Shown here piece by piece: positions 22,815-34,440 of a DNA stretch of 64,000 nt (positions are counted from its first letter, which is position 1; the number at the start of each line of letters is the position of its first letter). Below the pieces are notes generated by a model. It ran no database searches. It had not been told where the DNA came from and saw only the letters and a program-made list of their open reading frames with translations. Source of the DNA: Priapulus caudatus (taxonomy: Eukaryota > Priapulida > Priapulimorpha > Priapulimorphida > Priapulidae); contig NW_014577192.1 of the NCBI RefSeq assembly GCF_000485595.1, positions 32,661 through 96,660 on the forward strand, in the 5' to 3' direction. Position numbers and translations under genes: made by a program.

Positions 22815-23620
22815 TCACGCGTTCTCGTTCACAGCTCACGCTCACAGTTCACGCTCACAGCTCATGTTCACAGCTCACGCTCACAGCTCACGCCCACAGC
22901 TCCCGCTCACAGTTCACGCTCACAGCTCACACTCACAGCTCACGCTCACAGTTCACGCTCACAGCTCATGTTCACAGCTCACGCTCACAGCTCACGCCCA
23001 CAGCTCACGCTCACAGTTCACGCTCACAGCTCACACTCACAGCTCACGCTCACAGTTCACGCTCACAGTTCACGCTCACAGGTTACGCTCACTGCTCACG
23101 CTCACAGCTCACGCTTACAGCTCACGCTTACAGCTAACGCACAGCTCACGCTCACAGTTCACGCTCACAGTTCAGGTTCACAGCTCACGCTCACAGCTAA
23201 CGCTCACAGTTTGCGCTCACAGCTCACGCTCACAGCTCACGCTCACAATTCACGCTCACAGCTCACGCTCACAGCTCACGCTTACAGCTTACGCTCACAG
23301 CTAACGCTTACAGCTCACGCTCACAGCTCACGCTCACAGCTCACGCTTACAGCTTACGCTCACAGCTAACGCTCACAGATCACGCTCACAGCTCACAGCT
23401 CACGCTCACAGCTCACGCTCACAGTTCACGCTCACAGTTCACGCTCACAATTTACGCTCACAGCTCACGCTCACAGCTCACGCTCACAGCTCACGCTCAC
23501 AGTTTACGCTCACAGCTCACGCTCACAGCTCACGCTCACAGCTCACGCTCACAGTTCACGCTCACAGCTCACGCTCACAGCTCACGCTCACAGCCCACGC
23601 TCACAGCTCACGCTCGCGGT
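22815..23620. repeat. 13-bp satellite (CAGCTCACGCTCA)
   Basis: About sixty tandem units of CAGCTCACGCTCA with variants at a few positions (CAGTTCACGCTCA, CAGCTTACGCTCA). Since 13 is not a multiple of three, the array reads with a 13-residue periodicity in all plus-strand frames, giving three overlapping open frames that are not genes. Confidence 0.95.
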
Positions 23621-24005
23621 CATGTATCAAGTGTTATGTAACGGATCAAGCGCATACACCCGCCTATCAAACGCTAGGTCAACGATCACAATGGCCGACA
23701 ACATTATTCCAATGACTACATAGTGATAAACACACATCGTGGAACGCACGTATACACGCCCGCGTGCACACACGCCCGCGTGCACGTATATACGCACATA
23801 TAATTCGAACTAACAGATAGACACACACGCACGCATACATGCACGCGTACGCGCGCACGCATAAACAACACTGACTAACAGACAGACGCACATACGGGCG
23901 CACGCACGCGCACTAGTACACGCACACACACGCACACACACATACGCACGCGCACACACACGCACGCACAAACACCACACACACACACGCGCGCACACAC
24001 ACACA

Positions 24006-24065
<60 letters not shown>
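23621..24065. repeat. CA/ACGC-rich tract flanking the right arm
   Basis: About 120 bp of ordinary sequence, then ACGC- and CA-rich DNA ending in a pure CA run (about 24000-24065) that touches the inner edge of the right inverted-repeat arm. Confidence 0.9.
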
Positions 24066-24068
<3 letters not shown>

Positions 24069-25931
24069 GCGACTTTTTTTCTGGTTCGTGGGTGTTCGCT
24101 CTACAATGGACGTCGATCGGTGATTGTGGGAGGAAGCTGCATCGCTCAGTGACTAGCCGGCTTGTTGGGATGAGCCGATGCGGAGGATGTAGGAATGCTG
24201 CGGAATCATTGGACAATGGGATGCATATGATGCTGGAATACTCGGATGTGTTGATGCTGGGATGCTGGGATTCTGGGATCTGCGGATTTGGAATACTGGG
24301 ATTCTGGGAAGTTGGATGCTGGGCATGCTGGAGATGCTGGGATGTTGGAATAACTGGGATTCTGGGATGTTGGGAGGCTGGATGCTTGGCGATACTGGAT
24401 TCTGGCGATGTTTGGGATGCTGCGCGGATGCTGCGGATGCTGCGGATGCTGGATACTGGACTGCTGGATTGTTGGGGGCATGGATGGTGCGCGATGCTGG
24501 ATGTTGGGATACTGAGATCTGCCGAATCTGAGATGCCTGGACTGCTCGCGGATGCGTTGGCACCCGCCGCTGCTGGCATGTTGTAGCGTGATGGGAATGG
24601 TGCCGGATGCTGGATGTTGGGGTGAATCGGGATCTGGGATTTGAATACTGGATTCTAGCGCATAGCTAAGATGCCGGCAATGCTGGGCATGATGCGATGC
24701 TTAGAATTCTGGATTTCTAGTGTGCTGGGATGCTGGGAGTGCTGCGGATACTGATGCTGGGATGCTGAGATGCTGGACTGCTGGTGCATGGTGGGGTGTT
24801 GGGTGATAGGATGGCTGGGATGCTCGGGATGTTGGGATGGGTGGCGATGTTGGGATGTTGGGGTGATGGCGATGCGTGGGATGGGGCGGATGTTGGGATG
24901 GTGGAGCTTGGGATGTTGGGTGAATGCGGATGGCTGGGATCGTGCGGATGTGGGGATGTTGGGATGTTCGGGGGTGATGAATGGTGCGATGCTGGCGATG
25001 CTTGCCGGATGGCTTGCGGATAATGAGATGTTGGGATACCGCGGATGCTGGTATTGCTTGGGATGCGTGCGGCATAATGGGATGTTGCCATCATGTTGGC
25101 GATGCCGGGATGCTGCCGTATGTTTGCGATGCTGGCGATGCTGGGATTGCTGAGATGTTGCGGATGCTGGTATCTTGGGATGCTGGTATGTTGGTGATGC
25201 TGCGAATGATTTGAGATACTGCGAATACTGGATGCTAGGATGCTGGGATGCTGGGATGCTAATATGCTGCGGATGCGGCCCGGATTGCTGCGGGATGCTG
25301 GGATGCTGAGACGTTGGAATGCACGGGATGCTGTATGTTGGATGCCTGCGATGTCTGCGATATGCTGGCGGATGCTGCGGATGTTGGGATGCTGCGATGT
25401 TGCGGATCTTTGGAAATGCTGATATGTTGGTGCCTGGGATGCTGGATGTTGAGAATGCTGGGATGTTGGGATGCTGGCATGTTGGGCATTTGGAATGCTG
25501 GGATGCTGGGTTCTAGGCATGCTGCGGCATGTTGAGGATTGATGGGATCGCTGGTATGCTTGCGGATGATGGGCATGCTTGGAGCTATGATGCTTGGATG
25601 CTGGAATGCCGGGAATCATAGAGATACTGGGATGCTGGTATGTTGGGACCAGTGGAATGCTGAACGATGCCCGGGATTTGGGCGATGATGGGATGCCGGG
25701 ATATATGGAATGCTGCCATGGTTGCCCAATTATAGTATGCGGCGGAATAAACACATACTGATATCTAGCGTTGCTCAGTCATTGCCCCACACTGAAATCG
25801 ACAATATTTCTCATCGTGTGCTTTTCAATGATTTCGGCTAGACTGTTTCTCTAACTCTAACTAATTTATCTCTTCTTTTTCTCTCTCTCTCTCTCTCTCT
25901 CGTCTCGGCTCTCTCTTTCTCTCTCTCTCTC

Positions 25932-25964
<33 letters not shown>

Positions 25965-26059
25965 CTCTCTTTCTCTTTCTCTCGCTCTCTCTTCTCGCTC
26001 TCTCTCTCTTTCTCTCTCTCTCTCCTCTCTTCTCTCTCTCTCTTTTCTCTCTCTCTCTT

Positions 26060-26110
<51 letters not shown>

Positions 26111-26127
26111 CTCTCTCTCTCTCTCTC

Positions 26128-26164
<37 letters not shown>

Positions 26165-27009
26165 TCTCTCTCTCCTCTCGATACCTCCCTGCGGTTCCAC
26201 ATTGGGCTCTCTCGTATAACTGCTTTTATCGTAAGCCTGTTAGACTTGAGCCACGCCTGCGCGCACTGCCGCAGGCCACTGCCCCTTATTAAAACGATAT
26301 CCGCTAAACGTTGAACAATTTCGCGCACTGCAGCAGAGAATAAAATAAATATTAATGATCCGCTAACAAAAATATAAATAAAACGAATAATAATGAAGCC
26401 AGCCCCTTGATGGATCTGATAATTCAGCGCGGAAAGGCTACGGTAGCAGCGCACGCCCGCACGATGAAATATCGCATTATAATACCGAAATTACCTTGCT
26501 TAATAAAATACACTGCTAAGCGCTTTAATTAAACGAACACGGGCTTTATGCGCGAAACATATAAAATATGACATGTGGCCGGTTCGTACATCTGTATACA
26601 TTGCTATATATATACACACACATAATATATATAATGATGGTGTGTGATAATGCGGTAATGTTTTTATTCGCCTTACCTGTCACGACGTTGCTGCTCTCGC
26701 GCGCTGCCGTCTAATCGCCTGTCACTGTCTCTCTCGCTGCGAACGTCGCGGAAAAAACGCCTGCTGGTCCGTTGCTATGAAGCCAAAAACGAATGCGGTT
26801 GCCCCTACGTAGCCGTCGGCTGGTGCGCTGGTGCTGCCCTGCCTGGGGGAATTTTGCCCAGACAATTACGCTTACAGCGCCGCGCCATAATATAGCTAAT
26901 CGTTTTAATTACAAATTTCATATGATTTCACGCTTCGCGCGTCTTCACGCTCGCACCATATGCCGAGGCTCTCTCTCTCTCTCTCGCTCTCTCGCTCTCT
27001 CTCTCTCTA

Positions 27010-27025
<16 letters not shown>
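24066..27025 (-). repeat. Right arm of exact 2,960-bp inverted repeat
   Basis: Exact reverse complement of 7700-10659. In plus-strand order it contains the trailing block (24066-24222), the octamer array read as GGGATGCT (about 24223-25725), the leader, a CT tract (25873-26179), the AT-rich core (26180-26968) and a CT tract. The 13.4-kb spacer between the arms contains copies B and C in direct orientation. Confidence 0.95.
24223..25725 (-). repeat. Octamer satellite array D (GGGATGCT on plus strand)
   Basis: Inverted copy of array A, so the G-rich strand is here the plus strand. Runs of GGGATGCTGGGATGCTGGGA meet the G-quadruplex pattern (G3 with five-base loops). Confidence 0.93.
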
Positions 27026-27054
<29 letters not shown>

Positions 27055-27165
27055 TCTCTCTCTCTCTCTCTTTCCCTTTCTTCCCCTCTCCCCCCTCTCT
27101 CTCCATCTCTCGCCCACTCACTCTCTCTCTCGCCCTCTCTCTCTCTCTCTCGCCCTTCCTCTCTA
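27026..27165. repeat. CT tract beyond the right arm
   Basis: CT-rich DNA continuing from the arm but no longer matching the left flank. Confidence 0.85.
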
Positions 27166-29150
27166 ACGCATGAGTTCGGCCAAAGTTGATATGCGGCGGC
27201 AGCACCAGGTTGTAAGCAAGATACAAGATAGAGACAATAGACTACTAATCCCATAATAAACTTTGGCCGAACACATGCGTCCATTCGTGAAAACTATTTG
27301 AAACCGTGTCGTATTCAAAGAACTTTTTTGAAGAGCACATACAATTTTCAGGTAAATTGGTGGTGTCATATGATTAAGGGAGAATCATAGACGAAAACAA
27401 GGTAATATTTGAATATATTTATTCACATATTGATAAAATATTTACAAGTTGAAAACTATTTAAACGCTGTTAAAACGGTGTCATACTCTTCTACTATTAT
27501 CTACTCTTGATTCGATGTAACCAAACGCTCGACACAAACACAACTGCCATTAATTCGAAACTCTTGCGTGGCGTCCAGACGCAGCTAGCCGATGTAGCGA
27601 ACATCTGCAGTAAACGAGGCATTGGCAAAATTATAGTGACAGCCATGGAAATGCCTTGTAAACTTAAGCGGGAGTTTCTAATATAAACTTCTTTCTGCAT
27701 TTTTCTCCTTCGTTTTTTTCCCCGATGCACTGAATTAAACTGGTTTGCCCACCATTGTTTATCGTTTAGTTGATCTAGCGTGAAGGGGGATGTCGCAAAC
27801 ATTTTTGTTGGCAGAAATTAAAAAAACACAAATAGCATTTCGCTGTTTTATTTATAATTTTTCCAAACTACGCAGAACATATATGATTTATTTTTCCTAT
27901 ATTATATATTATATATAGCTAACACAAATCAAAACAGAAACTGTTTGGGCACCACTTTGTGCACCATACACAAATCACGATGACACCGACCACAGCAACC
28001 GAGAGACGCCAGTAAATCGTGTTATAGACTATAAATAGTGTTGACGGCAGTAATTCAAATCGTCTAAATTTTTGAAAATTTAACCAACGTAATAACATTA
28101 TTATCAGGTGAGAGTTTGAGGATATATTAAGTAACGTTAGTACTAACTTTTGATGTAAACAAAATTTACAAAATAAGGTTACAACTATAACTCTCAGGAG
28201 ATTCGTGACGTAGACAATTTAATGTAAAAATAAAGCTTACGTATGAATGATTTATATTAAATCAGATTTCCCTACTTTTAAAACTAATTAGAATTCTTCA
28301 TCGTCGAAATGAATAATTAAAACGATATAACTGGATTAATTATTATTTTAATGTTAATCAGTGCGATGGCGCATGAACGGAAGACGATGAGGAATTAGAC
28401 ATTTAATTTGCACAACATCGCCGCGACTACAATGGACGCAAAGCGGGGGAAAACCTCTGAGCCGTCATCGTCTGCGTGCCGCTTTGTGCGTCGGTGGGCG
28501 GGCGCGCGCGCAACCAAGGCTTCTCCAGACAGCCTAGATGCAGACGACAGTTACGTGCGGCGGTGCTCTGTTATTTCTCAGCGCCCGATGGACACAGAAG
28601 GACACCCTTTGTCCCGCGTTTTTTTTGCGACCGCGCCTTCTTTCGCTAGCGACGTGTAGCCTACTTCCTTCCCTTTCTTCAAGTGTCGGCTGTTCTTCAA
28701 TTTTACACGCTGTCGCATGCCCTTTCCGCTTCCTCTTGTATCCTGTCATTTTCTTCTTTTCGTTTGTGATGTGTCATTCGCTTCCTCCGCCATTCTCGTA
28801 CGTCCTAAATTTCTCGCCTCTGTGCCCTGTCCTTTTCTTAATTCCTCCCCTGTTAGATGCACTTTTTCTTACTCGCTAGAGACTTCTCCTCTCCTCTTTC
28901 CACTTCCACTGTATTCCCATCGTCTTCTTTTTCCTGTCACCTATCGTTACCTTCTCCCTCCCGTTGAGTCTCCTCTCCTCTCTAGTGTTTCGTATCCTTC
29001 CACTCTTCCCCATCGTCCGATTCCCTTCTCTTAAATGTCACATGTCCTCCCATTTTGCCACTAATCACAGGCGCTCTTTTCTTCCGCTTTAAATGAAAAG
29101 AATTTACGGTCTAAACTACGCGAATCTCTAAATTGATTATTCTATTTATT
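27166..29150. other. AT-rich to mixed intergenic DNA
   Basis: AT-rich and of ordinary complexity to about 28400, GC-richer and pyrimidine-rich at 28400-29050. No exon with good splice signals was recognised. The segment about 28040-28230 resembles 62040-62200: both contain TATCAGGTRAGARTTTGA followed by ATTCGTGACGTAG and CAATTTAA, so it is probably a diverged dispersed repeat. Confidence 0.5.
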
Positions 29151-29264
29151 TTCTTTAAAATCTGTACTTGGGATATTGGCCATTCGCGACGACAAGAGAT
29201 CCAGTCCCTCGGTGATGATCATGGGCTGATGATGTATGAGAGGCGAAAAAAGGGACGTCAGACC

Positions 29265-29630
29265 ACGCATATATATATATATATATATATATGTATAAGT
29301 CTGGATGCTTGAGTCTATACTGTCGGTAGAGTGCTCGATGCATTAAGTTGCAGAGCATATTAACATGTAGTCTGTAGATAAATTAAAGACAAACACTCAC
29401 TTTTTAAGCTGTTACTGCTCGAGTTTCACGTTCGCGACTCATTCAGACAAAGTAATGAAGTAATCCTCTAAAAAATTTTAATGCTTCTTTATTAAAGCTT
29501 GTCCTGATTGATCGCGTAAGGGCGTGAAACGTCGGATAACACTAAAACCGTGATGAACTGTCTTAATTTATCTCCGCAGACTACAGCTAATATATATATA
29601 TATATGATATAATATATATATATATGCTGT
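29265..29630. repeat. AT microsatellites
   Basis: AT runs at about 29268-29292 and 29589-29625, the second interrupted by GATATA, separated by non-repetitive AT-rich DNA. Confidence 0.85.
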
Positions 29631-29754
29631 TAGACCGAATGTGTATTGGCAGGCGATTCCGAAGCCGGATCGCAACCGGATGTACGTCATATTGCAATAA
29701 CATTCAATATGCATGCATGCAATAATCATGCGGAGCTAGTACGCACACACGCAA

Positions 29755-30275
29755 CCATACACGCACGCACGCACGCACCTGTACACGCACGCACGCACGC
29801 ACCTGTACACGCACGTACACACGCACTTGTACACGCACGCACGCATGCACCTATACACGCACGTGCGCATGTAGGAAAGAACCACGCACCACGCACGCGC
29901 GTATGAACGGGTGAACGCACACGCACACGCATGTTGGCAATGAATGCACGCAGACACGTACATATGCACGCACCGCACGCACGCATCACACACATCACAC
30001 GCACGCACGTATGCATATACGAACGGGCGAACGAACGAAAAAACGCACGCCCACGAACGAACGAACGCACAAACGAAAGAACGAACAAACGAACGAACGA
30101 ACGCACGAACGAACGAACGAACAAACGAACGAACGAACGCACAAACGAAAGAACGAACAAACGAGCGAACGAACGAACGAACGAACGAACGCACAAACGA
30201 AAGAACGAACAAACGAACGAACGAACGCACGCACGGCACAAACGAAAGAACGAACAAACGAACGAACGAGTTCAC
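29755..30275. repeat. ACGC and ACGA tetranucleotide arrays
   Basis: ACGC-rich DNA (about 29755-29870 and 29900-30010), then an ACGA array with a larger internal pattern (runs of ACGA ending in CACAAACGAAAGAACGAACA) at about 30025-30275. The Arg/Thr/Asn-rich plus frames and Phe/Val/Arg/Ser-rich minus frames are translations of the tetranucleotide. Confidence 0.92.
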
Positions 30276-31190
30276 GCTAGGAAAAAGTAGTGCGGGCGCA
30301 CTCGGCGCGTCGTGCGTGTGCGTTAAGAGCGCTAAACAACGGCGCGTGCGGGCCCGCCAACGCCCCGCCACACTAACGTCGGCCATTACTAACAGATTCG
30401 CAGGCGACCGCGTCAGAGCAGCCGACGATGATTCAAGCACAGCGAATAGACGCCTAGCCACTAGGCGATCCAGCAGCGGTCCATCCTTGCGCATGCGCGC
30501 AGCCGTGCGGTCCCGCGCGCGCCCCGTGCGCATCAAAAACTGATAGATTGACACCGATCTAATTGATGTCGTATTTACGCGCGCTAACTCTTTCACGACG
30601 CTGTCACCCGATGACGATACATTGTCGGCTGCCGCTTGCGCCCCGCGCGCGCGACTCGCCGTCGGCAGACGCCTGACAAAGGCAGCCCCGGAACAACGCG
30701 GCGGCGGCGACGTCGGGAAAGAAGCGCGGGGATGAATTTCGCGGCGGCCATGTTGGATTGATGACAGAACGTGGTTGTCGGCGGTCACGCTGCCTGGTGG
30801 CGACTCCACGGCTTTGTTAGCGTGTTAGCCACACCGTGCTGGCCGGGATCTTACTAACGAGCAATGACAAACCGGGAGCTGGGAATAGTACAGCAGCTCC
30901 CACACGTGCGCGCACACGCCAAGCGCGACAATTCTCTGCAGTATAGTATTACCGGGGAAAAAAATAATTACGGTTAATATGGTCGCGGTAAACCACTTCA
31001 AACGCCAGTTTAATTAGAGAGCGCGAAAATTTTGTTGATCGCTTTATTAACACGTTGCTCAATGGCGCCGCGGGGCTCGGTGAGGCTGCCACGCCCCCGG
31101 CAAGAGCAACACACAGGCGACCGGTAATCTCACACGAGGGCGGCTGGTTTTCTAATTACGGAATCACGGCTGCATGTTTGAAGTCGATGT
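30276..31190. other. GC-rich intergenic DNA
   Basis: CpG-rich at 30290-30830, with GCGGCCATGTTGG near 30740, followed by AT-richer sequence. It could hold a promoter but no attached exon was found. Nothing else is supported. Confidence 0.4.
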
Positions 31191-31194
31191 TTGT

Positions 31195-31985
31195 ACATGG
31201 TGCTTCTATGTAGGTAGCCGTTATTCTCTTTCTCCTCCTAGCATTCTCTCGTGCATGCCCTCAGCACTCTCTTCTGTCCTCCGCATTTTCTCTATCCGTC
31301 CGGATTATTTTTCTTCCTTATCCTTATTAGCATTCTCTTATCCCGTCTGCATTCTTTCATTCCTTTAGATTTTATTCTCTTTCACTCAGCATTCTCTTCT
31401 TTTCCCGTCAGCATCCCTTTCTCCTGTCAGTATTCTCTCCCTCCGTCAGCTTCCTCTTCTCTCCTCAGCATTTCTTTCCCTGTCAGACTTCTTCCTCTGT
31501 CAACATTCTTTTCCCCCTCATCTTTCCGCATCAGTCCCTGTCGCTATTCTCTTCCATCCTCATCATTCGCTGTCAGTATTCTCTTCCATCTTCAGCATTC
31601 GCTGTCAGTATTCTCTTCCATCCTCAGCATTCTCTGTCAGTGTTCTCTTCCATCCTCAGCATTCCCTGTCAGTATTCCCTTCCATCCTCAACATTCCCGG
31701 TCAATATTCTCTTCCATCCTCAGCATTCCCTTTCCATTCGGAATTCCCTTTCTCTTCCTCTCTCAACATTCTCTTTCCCTTATCCTTCCTCAGCATTTCC
31801 TGTCAGTATTCCCTTCCATCCTTAGTATTCGCTGTCAGTATTCCCTTCCATCCTTAGTATTCGCTGTCGGTATTCCCTTCCATCCTTAGTATTCGCTGTC
31901 AGTATTCCCTTCCATCCTTAGTATTCGCTGTCGGTATTCCCTTCCATCCTCAGTATTCGCTGTCGGCATTCTCTTCCATCTTAGG
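31195..31985. repeat. Pyrimidine-rich 32-bp minisatellite
   Basis: Degenerate at first, becoming clear from about 31540: units of 32 bp built on TTCCCTTCCATCCTTAGTAT plus TCGCTGTCAGTA. At least ten good units to about 31980. The 212-codon plus frame across it is repeat-derived. Confidence 0.9.
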
Positions 31986-32758
31986 TGCATCTGAGCTGTC
32001 GCCGCATGCAAGCAGCAGGCACTAACTCTCCGCCTTTCCGCACAGAGGCCGTCGATCGCCCAAGATTGCTTTTCAGATTGGCCTCCGGGCTTTTCACCTT
32101 GCCTCACTTATCTCAATAACCTGACGACACTACTTCGCAGAAATTATCACTGCCGGCGCTGAAAATGATCGCCTTATGTGTCAAATTATCGACGAATCGT
32201 GCAAAAATACCGCAAATCCGGCGAAAAATGAGATGAAACTGCAGAGCGTGCTGCATGATTATTATACTTCTCTCGTGTAACGAGAGAATAATGGCCAACA
32301 GAAAAGCACAATCAATTGATATTAGAGAAAATTGCTCGCGAAAATCGCTGCCAACTGCATTGTCATTATTTCAATGCAATTTCGATGGAACAATCATTTC
32401 TCATTAGCATTTCTGTGCAAAAGTGAAATAGCGGTCTTGCAAATTATGAACGCTGAATAATGGTTATTATTGTAACGAGGCGGTTTAATCAAGTCGCGCA
32501 AAAGCACGCTGGCCCATTGATCATCATTCTTGTCAGCTCTCATAAAGGCCTGCGGTTCTATGTATAAGCCGTGCACCTGAGATAGCGGCGAACAAGCGGC
32601 GAGGCCGCGCAGTGATGATCCGGTGTCAGGCTGAGCGTTGAAATAAACGAACGAAAAGAACTATTCAGTCAAAAACTATTATAACTGTTATGGCGAACAA
32701 TGTGGCAATCTGTTGTCCCGGATGTTGTAATATCTCGCGTGTGTGACCAAAAACGCTG
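31986..32758. promoter_or_regulatory. AT-rich non-coding block, possible regulatory DNA
   Basis: About 770 bp without repeats or credible frames, with many short AT-rich motifs (AATTATCGAC, ACAATCAATTGATATT, ATTAGCATTT) and a small perfect hairpin TTCTCTCG-TGTAA-CGAGAGAA near 32268-32288. Regulatory function is a guess from composition. Confidence 0.2.
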
Positions 32759-33090
32759 ATATATATATATATATATATATATTATATTAGTCCGAGATTG
32801 ACGTTGTATTTATAGCACGAACACTTTTTTATTCCTTCAATTCGATTACAGAATAGACAGCATCAAAGATGATGACTGATGAGGCCGACTATAGTAAATG
32901 AACTCAAAAGAAAGACACTTCACTAGTATTTACTCTGAGTTACACTTCACACACATACACGCGCGCACACACGCACGCACACGCACAATCACTCACACGC
33001 ACACGCACACGCACACGCACACGCATGCACGCACTAGCGTACGCACGTACGCAGGCAAGCGCGCACGCACGTGCGCACGCACGCATGCAT
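32759..33090. repeat. TA and CA/ACGC microsatellites
   Basis: TA run at about 32760-32782 and a CA/ACGC-rich block at about 32945-33090, separated by ordinary DNA. Confidence 0.85.
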
Positions 33091-33324
33091 ATGATATATA
33101 TGCATGTATGTAATAATAACTTCATTACGATATATATCTGTAGTATTAGCACAAGCTATAGTATTACTATTTCGGACGTGTTGCGTGCCAGATAACCGAA
33201 CATACGTTACACACGGTAGGTAATCATGCACGCATCACCTGACATTAGTCGCACTAAATCATGCAAAGTCGCAGCACGAAAATCAAATCCTAGCCACATA
33301 ATTAATCAGATAAGGGAGCAGCCG

Positions 33325-33349
33325 CTAACTCTCTCAATCTCTCTCTCTC

Positions 33350-33403
<54 letters not shown>

Positions 33404-33518
33404 ATCTCTCTCTCTCGTCTCTCTCTTCTACCTCTCTCTCTTCTCTCTGCTCTTCTCTCTGGCCTGCTCTATTCTCTTTCTCTGCTCTTTCTGTCTGTCT
33501 CTCTCTTTCTGTCCTGCT

Positions 33519-33558
<40 letters not shown>

Positions 33559-34090
33559 TCTCTCTGCTCTCTCTCTCTCGCTCTTTTGCTCGCTCTTCCG
33601 CTCACTCGCTCTAGTTCTCGCTCTTCCCCTCTCTCGTGCGCTCTCTCGATCGCGCGCGCTGCTTCTCTCCTCTCGCTCTCCCTCTCCGCGTCTCATCTCC
33701 CTCTCTCGCTCTCTCTCGATCGCTCTCTCTCGCTCTCTCGCCATCTCGCTCTGTCTCTTGCCATCTCGCGCTCTCGTCTCTTTCTGCCATCTCGGCTCTC
33801 TGCTCTTCGCTCTCTCTCTCTCGCTCCTCTCTCTCTCGCCGTCCTCTCGCGCGCTCTCTCTCTCTCTCTCTCGCCATCTCGCTCTTTCTCTTGCCATCTC
33901 GCTCTCTCTCTCTTGCCATCTCGCTCCTCTACTCCTTCCTCTCGTCCTCTCTCACTCTTTCTTTCTTCAGCTCGTCTCTCGCTCGCCCTCTCTCGTCTCT
34001 CGCGTTCTCTCCTTCTCGTCATCCCGCTCTCTCTCTCCCCCTCTCTCTCGCCATCTCTCTCCCTCTCTCTCTCTCTCTCTCTTGACGTCT
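33325..34090. repeat. CT-rich low-complexity block
   Basis: CT tract (pure at about 33340-33400) grading into CTCGC/CCATCTCG-rich sequence. The 305-codon Ser-Leu frame and the opposite Arg-Glu frames are repeat translations. Confidence 0.9.
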
Positions 34091-34440
34091 CTCGCGGCGT
34101 GCGGCGGGCGGCGAAAATGACCCTGCCCGCCGTGCGGCGATAACGCAGCCGCATTAACCGCCGCTCTGCGCGCGTACACTCGCTCGCCGCCGCCGCTGCC
34201 GCCGCTCGCGCCCCGCGCCGCGACACGCTTTGTATTTGCCACGTCTGGCGAGAGAACGACGTCGCGCGCGCTCGGATCACCCGCGCAGATAGCATCACGG
34301 CGACGAAAGGTGCGCGGGGAAGCAGCTGCAGTAATTCGCGGAAGCCCGCGACGTGCGCACGCAACAATGGCAGCGATGGCGGCGCGCCGAGCGCTATCGT
34401 CTCGCCATCTGCAATTAATCAACGGGCGCATCTAGCGACA
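34091..34440. other. CpG-rich island-like segment
   Basis: GC- and CpG-rich, of ordinary complexity, with an open minus frame (to 34431) of Arg/Ala-rich composition. No splice sites or domains make it a convincing exon. Confidence 0.4.

Noticed and set aside
22803-23369. 188-codon frame with SRSQLTLTAHAHS repeats
   Set aside because: It follows the 13-bp satellite exactly, and all plus frames show the same peptide period.
29736-30809. 357-codon minus frame rich in Phe/Val/Arg/Ser
   Set aside because: Half of it is ACGA/ACGC repeat. The remaining GC-rich part has no recognisable domain or splice sites.
33226-34143. 305-codon Ser/Leu-rich frame
   Set aside because: Translation of CT-rich low-complexity DNA; antisense Arg/Glu frames are equally long.
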